From NCBI RefSeq assembly GCF_051014685.1, contig NW_027479476.1:1-64000 (forward strand): a stretch of 64,000 nt of DNA, in the 5' to 3' direction. Position 1 is the stretch's first letter. Every line of letters starts with the position of its first letter. A program made the position numbers and the translations under genes. The stretch is from Ptiloglossa arizonensis (lineage: Eukaryota > Arthropoda > Insecta > Hymenoptera > Colletidae). Of the stretch, positions 42,645 to 57,421 are shown in pieces. The notes under the pieces are model-generated. The model was not told the DNA's origin. It ran no database searches and saw only the letters and a list, made by a program, of their open reading frames with translations.

Positions 42645-45318
42645 ATAGCGTCTAACGTATAACGTATAACGTATAACGTATAACGTATAACGTATAACTT
42701 ATAACGTATAACGTATAACGTATAACGTATAACGTATAACGTATAACGTATAACGTATAACGTATGACGTATAACGTATAACGTATAACGTATAACGTAT
42801 AACGTATAACGTATAACGTATAACGTATAACGTATAACGTATAACGTATAACGTATAACGTATAACGTATAACGTATAACGTATAACGTATAACGTATAA
42901 CGTATAACGTATAACGTATAACGTATAACGTATAACGTATAACGTATAACGTATAACGTATAACGTACAACGTATAACGTATAACGTATATCGTATAACG
43001 TATAACGTATAACGTATAACGTATAACGTATAACGTATAACGTATAACGTAGAACGTATAACGTAGAACGTATAACGTATAACGTATAACGTATAACGTA
43101 TGATGTATAACGTATAACGTACAACGTATAACGTACAACGTTTAACGTATAACGTATAACGTAGAACGTATAACGTACAACGTATAACGTATAACGTACA
43201 ACGTATAACGTATAACGTATATACTATAACGCATAACGTATAACGTATAACGTATAACGTATAACGTATAACGTATAACGTATAACGTATAACGTATAAC
43301 GTATAACGTATAACGTATAACGTATAACGCATAACGTATAACGTATAACGTATAACGTACAACGTTTAACGTATAACGTATAACGTAGAACGTATAACGT
43401 ATAACGTATAACGTATAACGTATGACGTATAACGTATAACGTACAACGTTTAACGTATAACGTATAACGTATAACGTACAACGTATAACGTATAACGTAT
43501 ATCCTATAACGCATAACGTATAACGTATAACGTATAACGTATAACGTATAACGTATAACGTATAACGTATAACGTATAACGTATAACGTATAACGTATAA
43601 CGTATAACGTATAACGTATAACGTATAACGTATAACGTATAACGTATAACGTATAACGTATAACGTATAACGTGTAACGTATAACGTATAACGTATAACG
43701 TATAACGTATAACGTAGAACGTATAACGTATAACGTATAACGTATAACGTATGATGTATAACGTATAACGTACAACGTTTAACGTATAACGTATAACGTA
43801 GAACGTATAACGTACAACGTATAACGTATAACGTACAACGTATAACGTATAACGTATATACTATAACGCATAACGTATAACGTATAACGTATAACGTATA
43901 ACGTATAACGTATAACGTATAACGTATAACGTATAACGTATAACGTATAACGTATAACGTATAACGCATAACGTATAACGTATAACGTATAACGTACAAC
44001 GTTTAACGTATAACGTATAACGTAGAACGTATAACGTATAACGTATAACGTATAACGTATGACGTATAACGTATAACGTACAACGTTTAACGTATAACGT
44101 ATAACGTATAACGTACAACGTATAACGTATAACGTATATCCTATAACGCATAACGTATAACGTATAACGTATAACGTATAACGTATAACGTATAACGTAT
44201 AACGTATAACGTATAACGTATAACGTATAACGTATAACGTATAACGTATAACGTATAACGTATAACGTATAACGTATAACGTATAACGTATAACGTATAA
44301 CGTATAACGTATAACGTATGTCGCATAACGTATAACGTATAACGTATAACGTATAACGTATATACTATAACGCATAAAGTATAACGTATAACGTATAACG
44401 TATAACGTATAACGTATAACGTATAACGTATAACGTATAACGTATAACGTATAACGTATAACGTATAACGTATAACGTATAACGTATAACGTATAACGTA
44501 TAACGTATAACGTATAACGTATAACGTATAACGTATAACGTATAACGTATAACGTACAACGTATAACGTATAACGTATATCGTATAACGTATAACGTATA
44601 ACGTATAACGTATAACGTATAACGTATAACGTATAACGTAGAACGTATAACGTAGAACGTATAACGTATAACGTATAACGTATAACGTATGATGTATAAC
44701 GTATAACGTACAACGTTTAACGTATAACGTATAACGTAGAACGTATAACGTACAACGTATAACGTATAACGTACAACGTATAACGTATAACGTATATACT
44801 ATAACGCATAACGTATAACGTATAACGTATAACGTATAACGTATAACGTATAACGTATAACGTATAACGTATAACGTATAACGTATAACGTATAACGTAT
44901 AACGCATAACGTATAACGTATAACGTATAACGTACAACGTTTAACGTATAACGTATAACGTAGAACGTATAACGTATAACGTATAACGTATAACGTATGA
45001 CGTATAACGTATAACGTACAACGTTTAACGTATAACGTATAACGTATAACGTACAACGTATAACGTATAACGTATATCCTATAACGCATAACGTATAACG
45101 TATAACGTATAACGTATAACGTATAACGTATAACGTATAACGTATAACGTATAACGTATAACGTATAACGTATAACGTATAACGTATAACGTATAACGTA
45201 TAACGTATAACGTATAACGTATAACGTATAACGTATGTCGCATAACGTATAACGTATAACGTATAACGTATAACGTATAACGTATAACGTATAACGTATA
45301 ACGTATAACGTATAACGT

Positions 45319-45388
45319 ATAATGTATAGCGTATATCGTATAACGTATAACGTATAACGTGTATCGCATTACGTATAACGCATAGCGT
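45319..45388 (+). repeat. Cassette N copy 2
   Basis: Same ten units, 3,045 bp after copy 1. The following ATATCCT is again 105 bp from the start, and the perfect tract after it is 37 units. Confidence 0.82.
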
Positions 45389-46788
45389 ATAACGTATAAC
45401 GTACAACGTATAACGTATAACGTATATCCTATAACGCATAACGTATAACGTATAACGTATAACGTATAACGTATAACGTATAACGTATAACGTATAACGT
45501 ATAACGTATAACGTATAACGTATAACGTATAACGTATAACGTATAACGTATAACGTATAACGTATAACGTATAACGTATAACGTATAACGTATAACGTAT
45601 AACGTATAACGTATAACGTATAACGTATAACGTATAACGTATAACGTATAACGTATAACGTATAACGTATAACGTATAACGTATAACGTATAACGTATAG
45701 CGTCTAACGTATAACGTATAACGTATAACGTATAACGTATAACGTATAACTTATAACGTATAACGTATAACGTATAACGTATAACGTATAACGTATAACG
45801 TATAACGTATAACGTATGACGTATAACGTATAACGTATAACGTATAACGTATAACGTATAACGTATAACGTATAACGTATAACGTATAACGTATAACGTA
45901 TAACGTATAACGTATAACGTATAACGTATAACGTATAACGTATAACGTATAACGTATAACGTATAACGTATAACGTATAACGTATAACGTATAACGTATA
46001 ACGTATAACGTATAACGTACAACGTATAACGTATAACGTATATCGTATAACGTATAACGTATAACGTATAACGTATAACGTATAACGTATAACGTATAAC
46101 GTAGAACGTATAACGTAGAACGTATAACGTATAACGTATAACGTATAACGTATGATGTATAACGTATAACGTACAACGTTTAACGTATAACGTATAACGT
46201 AGAACGTATAACGTACAACGTATAACGTATAACGTACAACGTATAACGTATAACGTATATACTATAACGCATAACGTATAACGTATAACGTATAACGTAT
46301 AACGTATAACGTATAACGTATAACGTATAACGTATAACGTATAACGTATAACGTATAACGTATAACGCATAACGTATAACGTATAACGTATAACGTACAA
46401 CGTTTAACGTATAACGTATAACGTAGAACGTATAACGTATAACGTATAACGTATAACGTATGACGTATAACGTATAACGTACAACGTTTAACGTATAACG
46501 TATAACGTATAACGTACAACGTATAACGTATAACGTATATCCTATAACGCATAACGTATAACGTATAACGTATAACGTATAACGTATAACGTATAACGTA
46601 TAACGTATAACGTATAACGTATAACGTATAACGTATAACGTATAACGTATAACGTATAACGTATAACGTATAACGTATAACGTATAACGTATAACGTATA
46701 ACGTATGTCGCATAACGTATAACGTATAACGTATAACGTATAACGTATAACGTATAACGTATAACGTATAACGTATAACGTATAACGT

Positions 46789-46858
46789 ATAATGTATAGC
46801 GTATATCGTATAACGTATAACGTATAACGTGTATCGCATTACGTATAACGCATAGCGT
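46789..46858 (+). repeat. Cassette N copy 3
   Basis: Same ten units, 1,470 bp after copy 2, with ATATCCT at the 105-bp position. An extra ATATCGT sits between N and ATATCCT in this copy only. Confidence 0.8.
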
Positions 46859-47964
46859 ATAACGTATAACGTACAACGTATATCGTATAACGTATATCCT
46901 ATAACGCATAACGTATAACGTATAACGTATAACGTATAACGTATAACGTATAACGTATAACGTATAACGTATAACGTATAACGTATAACGTATAACGTAT
47001 AACGTATAACGTATAACGTATAACGTATAACGTATAACGTATAACGTATAACGTATAACGTATAACGTATAACGTATAACGTCTAACGTATAACGTATAA
47101 CGTATAACGTACAACGTATAACGTATAACGTATATCGTATAACGTATAACGTATAACGTATAACGTATAACGTATAACGTATAACGTATAACGTATAACG
47201 TATAACGTATAACGTAGAACGTATAACGTATAACGTATAACGTATAACGTATGATGTATAACGTAGAACGTACAACGTTTAACGTATAACGTATAACGTA
47301 GAACGTATAACGTACAACGTATAACGTATAACGTACAACGTATAACGTATAACGTATATACTATAACGCATAACGTATAACGTATAACGTATAACGTATA
47401 ACGTATAACGTATAACGTATAACGTATAACGTATAACGTATAACGTATAACGTATAACGTATAACGCATAACGTATAACGTATAACGTACAACGTTTAAC
47501 GTATAACGTATAACGTAGAACGTATAACGTATAACGTATAACGTATAACGTATGACGTATAACGTATAACGTACAACGTTTAACGTATAACGTATAACGT
47601 ATAACGTACAACGTATAACGTATAACGTATATCCTATAACGCATAACGTATAACGTATAACGTATAACGTATAACGTATAACGTATAACGTATAACGTAT
47701 AACGTATAACGTATAACGTATAACGTATAACGTATAACGTATAACGTATAACGTATAACGTATAACGTATAACGTATAACGTATAACGTATAACGTATAA
47801 CGTATAACGTATAACGTATAACGTATAACGTATAACGTATGTCGCATAACGTATAACGTATAACGTATAACGTATAACGTATGTCGCATAACGTATAACG
47901 TATAACGTATAACGTATAACGTATAACGTATAACGTATAACGTATAACGTATAACGTATAACGT

Positions 47965-48034
47965 ATAATGTATAGCGTATATCGTATAACGTATAACGTA
48001 TAACGTGTATCGCATTACGTATAACGCATAGCGT
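47965..48034 (+). repeat. Cassette N copy 4
   Basis: Same ten units, 1,176 bp after copy 3. ATATCCT is at the 105-bp position (48,070). The tract that follows is broken by an ATATCGT. Confidence 0.8.
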
Positions 48035-48454
48035 ATAACGTATAACGTACAACGTATAACGTATAACGTATATCCTATAACGCATAACGTATAACGTATA
48101 ACGTATAACGTATAACGTATAACGTATAACGTATAACGTATAACGTATAACGTATAACGTATATCGTATAACGTATAACGTATAACGTATAACGTATAAC
48201 GTATAACGTATAACGTATAACGTATAACGTATAGCGTCTAACGTATAACGTATAACGTATAACGTATAACGTATAACGTATAACTTATAACGTATAACGT
48301 ATAACGTATAACGTATAACGTATAACGTATAACGTATAACGTATAACGTATAACGTATAACGTATAACGTATAACGTATAACGTATAACGTATAACGTAT
48401 AACGTATAACGTATAACGTATAACGTATAACGTATAGCGTATAACGTATAACGT

Positions 48455-48496
48455 ATAACGATTAACGTAAAACGTATGACGTATTACGTATTACGA
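48455..48496 (+). repeat. M cassette 18 (J-type)
   Basis: Fifth unit is ATTACGT instead of ATTACAT, and sixth is ATTACGA instead of ATTACGT. A 9,058-bp gap without M precedes it. Confidence 0.88.
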
Positions 48497-48762
48497 ATAA
48501 CGTATAACGTATAACGTATAACGTATAACGTATAACGTATAACGTATAACGTATAACGTATAAAGTATAACGTATAACGTATAACGTACAACGTATAACG
48601 TATAACGTATATCCTATAACGCATAACGTATAACGTATAACGTATAACGTATAACGTATAACATATAACGTATAACGTACAACGTCTAACGTATAACGTA
48701 TAACGTATAACGTATAACGTACAACGTATAACGTATAACGTTCAACGTATAACGTATAACGT

Positions 48763-48818
48763 ATATACTATAACGCATAAAGTATAACGTATATACTATA
48801 ACGCATAAAGTATAACGT
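48763..48818 (+). repeat. Four-unit doublet, copy 1
   Basis: The 28-bp set ATATACT, ATAACGC, ATAAAGT, perfect unit occurs twice back to back. It is a local tandem duplication of four units that was later carried along in HOR J. Confidence 0.8.
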
Positions 48819-50050
48819 ATAACGTATAACGTATAACGTATAACGTATAACGTATAACGTATAACGTATAACGTATAACGTATAACGTATAACGTATAAC
48901 GTATAACGTATAACGTATAACGTATAACGTATAACGTATAACGTATAACGTATAACGTATAACGTACAACGTATAACGTATAACGTATATCGTATAACGT
49001 ATAACGTATAACGTATAACGTATAACGTATAACGTATAACGTATAACGTATAACGTATAACGTATAACGTAGAACGTATAACGTATAACGTATAACGTAT
49101 AACGTATGATGTATAACGTATAACGTACAACGTTTAACGTATAACGTATAACGTAGAACGTATAACGTACAACGTATAACGTATAACGTACAACGTATAA
49201 CGTATAACGTATATACTATAACGCATAACGTATAACGTATAACGTATAACGTATAACGTATAACGTATAACGTATAACGTATAACGTATAACGTATAACG
49301 TATAACGTATAACGTATAACGTATAACGCATAACGTATAACGTATAACGTATAACGTACAACGTTTAACGTATAACGTATAACGTAGAACGTATAACGTA
49401 TAACGTATAACGTATAACGTATGACGTATAACGTATAACGTACAACGTTTAACGTATAACGTATAACGTATAACGTACAACGTATAACGTATAACGTATA
49501 TCCTATAACGCATAACGTATAACGTATAACGTATAACGTATAACGTATAACGTATGACGTATAACGTATAACGTATAACGTATAACGTATAACGTATAAC
49601 GTATAACGTATAACGTATAACGTATAACGTATAACGTATAACGTATAACGTATAACGTATAACGTATAACGTATAACGTATAACGTATATCGTATAACGT
49701 ATAACGTATAACGTATAACGTATAACGTATAACGTATAACGTATAACGTATAACGTATAACGTATAACGTATAACGTATAACGTATAACGTATAACGTAT
49801 AACGTATAGCGTCTAACGTATAACGTATAACGTATAACGTATAACGTATAACGTATAACTTATAACGTATAACGTATAACGTATAACGTATAACGTATAA
49901 CGTATAACGTATAACGTATAACGTATAACGTATAACGTATAACGTATAACGTATAACGTATAACGTATAACGTATAACGTATAACGTATAACGTATAACG
50001 TATAACGTATAACGTATAACGTATAACGTATAGCGTATAACGTATAACGT

Positions 50051-50092
50051 ATAACGATTAACGTAAAACGTATGACGTATTACGTATTACGA
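50051..50092 (+). repeat. M cassette 19 (J-type)
   Basis: Same two changes as cassette 18, 1,596 bp on. Confidence 0.88.
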
Positions 50093-50358
50093 ATAACGTA
50101 TAACGTATAACGTATAACGTATAACGTATAACGTATAACGTATAACGTATAACGTATAAAGTATAACGTATAACGTATAACGTACAACGTATAACGTATA
50201 ACGTATATCCTATAACGCATAACGTATAACGTATAACGTATAACGTATAACGTATAACATATAACGTTTAACGTACAACGTCTAACGTATAACGTATAAC
50301 GTATAACGTATAACGTACAACGTATAACGTATAACGTTCAACGTATAACGTATAACGT

Positions 50359-50414
50359 ATATACTATAACGCATAAAGTATAACGTATATACTATAACGC
50401 ATAAAGTATAACGT
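50359..50414 (+). repeat. Four-unit doublet, copy 2
   Basis: Same 2 x 28 bp doublet, 1,596 bp after copy 1. Confidence 0.8.
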
Positions 50415-52178
50415 ATAACGTATAACGTATAACGTATAACGTATAACGTATAACGTATAACGTATAACGTATAACGTATAACGTATAACGTATAACGTAT
50501 AACGTATAACGTATAACGTATAACGTATAACGTATAACGTATAACGTATAACGTATAACGTACAACGTATAACGTATAACGTATATCGTATAACGAATAA
50601 CGTATAACGTATAACGTATAACGTATAACGTATAACGTATAACGTATAACGTATAACGTATAACGTAGAACGTATAACGTATAACGTATAACGTATAACG
50701 TATGATGTATAACGTATAACGTACAACGTTTAACGTATAACGTATAACGTAGAACGTATAACGTACAACGTATAACGTATAACGTACAACGTATAACGTA
50801 TAACGTATATACTATAACGCATAACGTATAACGTATAACGTATAACGTATAACGTATAACGTATAACGTATAACGTATAACGTATAACGTATAACGTATA
50901 ACGTATAACGTATAACGTATAACGTATAACGCATAACGTATAACGTATAACGTATAACGTACAACGTTTAACGTATAACGTATAACGTAGAACGTATAAC
51001 GTATAACGTATAACGTATAACGTATGACGTATAACGTATAACGTACAACGTTTAACGTATAACGTATAACGTATAACGTACAACGTATAACGTATAACGT
51101 ATATCCTATAACGCATAACGTATAACGTATAACGTATAACGTATAACGTATAACGTATAACGTATAACGTATAACGTATAACGTATAACGTATAACGTAT
51201 AACGTATAACGTATAACGTATAACGTATAACGTATAACGTATAACGTATAACGTATAACGTATAACGTATAACGTATAACGTATGTCGCATAACGTATAA
51301 CGTATAACGTATAACGTATAACGTATATACTATAACGCATAAAGTATAACGTATAACGTATAACGTATAACGTATAACGTATAACGTATAACGTATAACG
51401 TATAACGTATAACGTATAACGTATAACGTATAACGTATAACGTATAACGTATAACGTATAACGTATAACGTATAACGTATAACGTATAACGTATAACGTA
51501 TAACGTATAACGTATAACGTACAACGTATAACGTATAACGTATATCGTATAACGTATAACGTATAACGTATAACGTATAACGTATAACGTATAACGTAAA
51601 ACGTAGAACGTATAACGTAGAACGTATAACGTATAACGTATAACGTATAACGTATGATGTATAACGTATAACGTACAACGTTTAACGTATAACGTAAAAC
51701 GTAGAACGTATAACGTACAACGTATAACGTATAACGTACAACGTATAACGTATAACGTATATACTATAACGCATAACGTATAACGTATAACGTATAACGT
51801 ATAACGTATAACGTATAACGTATAACGTATAACGTATAACGTATAACGTATAACGTATAACGTATAACGCATAACGTATAACGTATAACGTATAACGTAC
51901 AACGTTTAACGTATAACGTATAACGTATAACGTATATCCTATAACGCATAACGTATAACGTATAACGTATAACGTATAACGTATAACGTATAACGTATAA
52001 CGTATAACGTATAACGTATAACGTATAACGTATAACGTATAACGTATAACGTATAACGTATAACGTATAACGTATAACGTATAACGTATAACGTATGTCG
52101 CATAACGTATAACGTATAACGTATAACGTATAACGTATAACGTATAACGTATAACGTATAACGTATAACGTATAACGT

Positions 52179-52248
52179 ATAATGTATAGCGTATATCGTA
52201 TAACGTATAACGTATAACGTGTATCGCATTACGTATAACGCATAGCGT
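52179..52248 (+). repeat. Cassette N copy 5
   Basis: Same ten units, 4,214 bp after copy 4. ATATCCT is at 52,284, followed by a tract of 27 perfect units. Confidence 0.82.
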
Positions 52249-52710
52249 ATAACGTATAACGTACAACGTATAACGTATAACGTATATCCTATAACGCATA
52301 ACGTATAACGTATAACGTATAACGTATAACGTATAACGTATAACGTATAACGTATAACGTATAACGTATAACGTATAACGTATAACGTATAACGTATAAC
52401 GTATAACGTATAACGTATAACGTATAACGTATAACGTATAACGTATAACGTATAACGTATAACGTATAACGTATAACGTATAACGTATAGCGTCTAACGT
52501 ATAACGTATAACGTATAACGTATAACGTATAACGTATAACGTATAACTTATAACGTATAACGTATAACGTATAACGTATAACGTATAACGTATAACGTAT
52601 TACGTATAACGTATAACGTATAACGTATAACGTATAACGTATAACGTATAACGTATAACGAATAACGTATAACGTATAACGTATAACGTATAGCGTATAA
52701 CGTATAACGT

Positions 52711-52752
52711 ATAACGATTAACGTAAAACGTATGACGTATTACGTATTACGA
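52711..52752 (+). repeat. M cassette 20 (J-type)
   Basis: Same two changes, 2,660 bp on. A lone ATAACGA lies about 50 bp upstream. Confidence 0.88.
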
Positions 52753-53025
52753 ATAACGTATAACGTATAACGTATAACGTATAACGTATAACGTATAACG
52801 TATAACGTATAACGTATAACGTATAAAGTATAACGTATAACGTATAACGTACAACGTATAACGTATAACGTATATCCTATAACGCATAACGTATAACGTA
52901 TAACGTATAACGTATAACGTATAACATATAACGTTTAACGTACAACGTCTAACGTATAACGTATAACGTATAACGTATAACGTACAACGTATAACGTATA
53001 ACGTTCAACGTATAACGTATAACGT

Positions 53026-53081
53026 ATATACTATAACGCATAAAGTATAACGTATATACTATAACGCATAAAGTATAACGT
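53026..53081 (+). repeat. Four-unit doublet, copy 3
   Basis: Same doublet, 2,667 bp after copy 2. Singlets of the same set occur at 41,294, 44,360, 51,325 and 53,999. Confidence 0.8.
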
Positions 53082-55244
53082 ATAACGTATAACGTATAAC
53101 GTATAACGTATAACGTATAACGTATAACGTATAACGTATAACGTATAACGTATAACGTATAACGTATAACGTATAACGTATAACGTATAACGTATAACGT
53201 ATAACGTATAACGTATAACGTATAACGTACAACGTATAACGTATAACGTATATCGTATAACGAATAACGTATAACGTATAACGTATAACGTATAACGTAT
53301 AACGTATAACGTATAACGTATAACGTATAACGTAGAACGTATAACGTATAACGTATAACGTATAACGTATGATGTATAACGTATAACGTACAACGTTTAA
53401 CGTATAACGTATAACGTAGAACGTATAACGTACAACGTATAACGTATAACGTACAACGTATAACGTATAACGTATATACTATAACGCATAACGTATAACG
53501 TATAACGTATAACGTATAACGTATAACGTATAACGTATAACGTATAACGTATAACGTATAACGTATAACGTATAACGTATAACGTATAACGTATAACGCA
53601 TAACGTATAACGTATAACGTATAACGTACAACGTTTAACGTATAACGTATAACGTAGAACGTATAACGTATAACGTATAACGTATAACGTATGACGTATA
53701 ACGTATAACGTACAACGTTTAACGTATAACGTATAACGTATAACGTACAACGTATAACGTATAACGTATATCCTATAACGCATAACGTATAACGTATAAC
53801 GTATAACGTATAACGTATAACGTATAACGTATAACGTATAACGTATAACGTATAACGTATAACGTATAACGTATAACGTATAACGTATAACGTATAACGT
53901 ATAACGTATAACGTATAACGTATAACGTACAACGTATAACGTATAACGTATAACGTATGTCGCATAACGTATAACGTATAACGTATAACGTATAACGTAT
54001 ATACTATAACGCATAAAGTATAACGTATAACGTATAACGTATAACGTATAACGTATAACGTATAACGTATAACGTATAACGTATAACGTATAACGTATAA
54101 CGTATAACGTATAACGTATAACGTATAACGTATAACGTATAACGTATAACGTATAACGTATAACGTATAACGTATAACGTACAACGTATAACGTATAACG
54201 TATATCGTATAACGTATAACGTATAACGTATAACGTATAACGTATAACGTATAACGTATAACGTAGAACGTATAACGTAGAACGTATAACGTATAACGTA
54301 TAACGTATAACGTATGATGTATAACGTATAACGTACAACGTTTAACGTATAACGTAAAACGTAGAACGTATAACGTACAACGTATAACGTATAACGTACA
54401 ACGTATAACGTATAACGTATATACTATAACGCATAACGTATAACGTATAACGTATAACGTATAACGTATAACGTATAACGTATAACGTATAACGTATAAC
54501 GTATAACGTATAACGTATAACGTATAACGCATAACGTATAACGTATAACGTATAACGTACAACGTTTAACGTATAACGTATAACGTAGAACGTATAACGT
54601 ATAACGTATAACGTATAACGTATGACGTATAACGTATAACGTACAACGTTTAACGTATAACGTATAACGTATAACGTACAACGTATAACGTATAACGTAT
54701 ATCCTATAACGCATAACGTATAACGTATAACGTATAACGTATAACGTATAACGTATAACGTATAACGTATAACGTATAACGTATAACGTATAACGTATAA
54801 CGTATAACGTATAACGTATAACGTATAACGTATAACGTATAACGTATAACGTATAACGTATAACGTATAACGTATAACGTATAACGTATAACGTATAACG
54901 TATAACGTATAACGTATAACGTATAACGTATAGCGTCTAACGTATAACGTATAACGTATAACGTATAACGTATAACGTATAACGTATAACATATAACGTA
55001 TAACGTATAACGTATAACGTATAACGTATAACGTATAACGTATAACGTATAACGTATAACGTATAACGTATACAGTATAACGTATAACGTATAACGTATA
55101 ACGTATAACGTATACAGTATAACGTATAACGTATAACGTATAACGTATAACGTATAACGTATAACGTATAACGTATAACGTATAACGTATAACGTATAAC
55201 GTATAACGTATAACGTATAACGTATAACGTATAACGTATAACGT

Positions 55245-55657
55245 ATACAGTATAACGTATAACGTATAACGTGTAACGTATAACGTATAACGTATAACGT
55301 ATAACGTATAACGTATAACGTATAAGGTATAACGTATAACGTATAACATATAACGTATAACGTATAACGTACAACGTATAACGTATAACGTACAACGTAT
55401 AACGTATAACGTATATCCTATAACGCATAACGTATAACGTATAACGTATAACGTATAACGTATAACGTATAACGTATAACGTATAACGTATAACGTATAA
55501 CGTATAACGCATAACGTATAACGTATAACGTATAACGTATAACGTATAACGTATAACGTACAACGTTTAACGTATAACGTATGACGTAGAACGTATAACG
55601 TGTAACGTATAACGTATAACGGATCACGTATAACGTATAACGTACATCGTTTAGCGT
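55245..55657. repeat. Domain 6 duplicated block, copy 1
   Basis: From ATACAGT to TTAGCGT, with ATAAGGT, ATAACAT, ATATCCT-ATAACGC, ATAACGG-ATCACGT (55,616) and ACATCGT-TTAGCGT (55,644). Confidence 0.82.
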
Positions 55658-55867
55658 ATAACGTATAACGTATAACGTATAACGTATAACGTATAACTTA
55701 TAACGTATAACGTATAACGTATAACGTATAACGTATAACGTATAACGTATAACGTATAACGTATAACGTATAACGTATAACGTATAACGTATAACGTATA
55801 ACGTATAACGTATAACGAATAACGTATAACGTATAACGTATAACGTATAGCGTATAACGTATAACGT

Positions 55868-55909
55868 ATAACGATTAACGTAAAACGTATGACGTATTAC
55901 GTATTACGA
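55868..55909 (+). repeat. M cassette 21 (J-type)
   Basis: Same two changes, 3,157 bp on, at the left edge of the hypervariable patch. Confidence 0.88.
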
Positions 55910-55965
55910 ATAACGTATAACGTATAACGTATAACGTATAACGTATAACGTATAACGTATAACGT

Positions 55966-56462
55966 AGAACGTATAACCTATAACGTATAACCTATAACGT
56001 ATGACGTATAACGTATAACGTACAACGTTTAGCGTACAACGTATAACGTAGAACGTATAACGTACAACGTATAACGTATAACGTACAACGTATAACGTAT
56101 AACGTATAACGTATAACGTATAACGTATAACGTATAACGTAAGACGTATAACGCATGACGTATAACGCATAACGTATAACGTATAACGTACAACGTATAA
56201 AGTATAACGTATATCCTATAACGCATAACGTATATCCTATAACGCATAACGTATAGCGTATAACGCATAACGTATACATTATAACGTATAACGTATAACG
56301 TGTAGCGTATAACGTGTAACGTATAACGTATAACGTATAACGTATAGCGTATAACGTATAACGTATAACGTATAGCGTATAACGTATAACGTATATCCTA
56401 TAACGCATAACGTATATCGTATAACGTTTAACGTATAACGTATAGCGTGTAACGTATAACGT
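55966..56462. repeat. Hypervariable patch
   Basis: Variant units are close together: AGAACGT, ATAACCT twice, TTAGCGT, AAGACGT, ATGACGT, ATACATT, GTAGCGT, GTAACGT, three ATATCCT-ATAACGC pairs and several ATAGCGT. Many are rare or absent elsewhere. It lies between M cassettes at 55,868 and 56,463. No unique insert is present and the 7-bp register holds. Confidence 0.75.
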
Positions 56463-56504
56463 ATAACGATTAACGTAAAACGTATGACGTATTACATATT
56501 ACGT
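56463..56504 (+). repeat. M cassette 22
   Basis: Standard fifth and sixth units. A GTAACGT lies between ATAGCGT and M, and GTGACGT follows, so both flanks are altered. Confidence 0.88.
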
Positions 56505-57421
56505 GTGACGTATAACGTATAACGTATAACGTATAACGTATAACGTATAACGTATAACGTATAACGTATAACGTATAACGTATAACGTATAACGTATAAC
56601 GTATAACGTATGTCGTATAACGTATAACGTATAACGTATAACGTATAACGTATAACGTATAACGTATATCCTATAACGCATAACGTATAACGTATAACGT
56701 ATAACATATAACGTATAACGTATAACGTATAACGTATAACGTATAACGTATAACGTATAACGTATAACGTATAACGTATGTCGTATATAGTATAACGTAT
56801 AACGTATAACGTATAACGTATATCGTATAACGTATAACGTATAACGTATAACGTATAACGTATAACGTATGTCGTATAACGTATAACGTATAACGTATAA
56901 CGTATAACGTATAACGTATAACGTATAACGTATAACGTATAACGTATAATGTATAACGTATAACGTATAACGTATAGCGTCTAACGTATAACGTATAACG
57001 TATAACGTATAACGTATAACGTATAACGTATAACGTATAACGTATAACGTATAACGTATAACGTATAACGTATAACGTATAACGTATACAGTATAACGTA
57101 TAACGTATAACGTATAACGTATAACGTATAACGTATACAGTATAACGTATAACGTATAACGTGTAACGTATAACGTATAACGTATAACGTATAACGTATA
57201 ACGTATAACGTATAACGTATAACGTATAACGTATAACATATAACGTATAACGTATAACGTATAACGTATAACGTATAACGTATAACGTATAACGTATAAC
57301 GTATAACGTATAACGTATACAGTATAACGTATAACGTATAACGTATAACGTATAACGTATACAGTATAACGTATAACGTATAACGTATAACGTATAACGT
57401 ATAACGTATAACGTATAACGT

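Larger units (their letters stand above)
48455..50050. repeat. HOR J copy 1 (1,596 bp)
   Basis: It runs from one M cassette to the base before the next. ATATACT anchors (48,763, 48,791, 49,211) recur exactly 1,596 bp later. Its M has ATTACGT and ATTACGA as fifth and sixth units. Confidence 0.82.
50051..52710. repeat. HOR J copy 2, enlarged (2,660 bp)
   Basis: The left 0.8 kb or more matches copy 1. It is 1,064 bp (152 units) longer, because it contains extra ATATACT-bearing sequence (51,325 and 51,759) and cassette N, like that at 44,360-45,388. Confidence 0.78.
40965..55069. repeat. Domain 5: ATATACT-rich HOR region
   Basis: ATATACT followed by ATAACGC occurs 24 times in the window, all between 37,913 and 54,425, and 21 of them from 41,294 on. 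It looks like a one-base derivative of the ATATCCT-ATAACGC pair. HOR offsets read from these anchors are 3,066 bp (40,790 to 43,856 and 41,294 to 44,360), 1,596 bp (48,763 to 50,359; 49,211 to 50,807) and 2,667 bp (50,359 to 53,026; 50,807 to 53,474). The five N cassettes lie in this domain. Confidence 0.78.
52711..55867. repeat. HOR J copy 3, enlarged and fused to domain 6
   Basis: The left part lies 2,660 to 2,667 bp after copy 2. It includes a diverged ATAACGA at 53,263, as in copy 2 (50,594). The right part has ATATACT at 53,999 and 54,419 and then turns into the ATACAGT region. Confidence 0.75.

Noticed and set aside
55966..56462. Degenerate gene or transposon remnant
   Set aside because: Every stretch can still be read as 7-bp units related to ATAACGT; no unrelated sequence is present.
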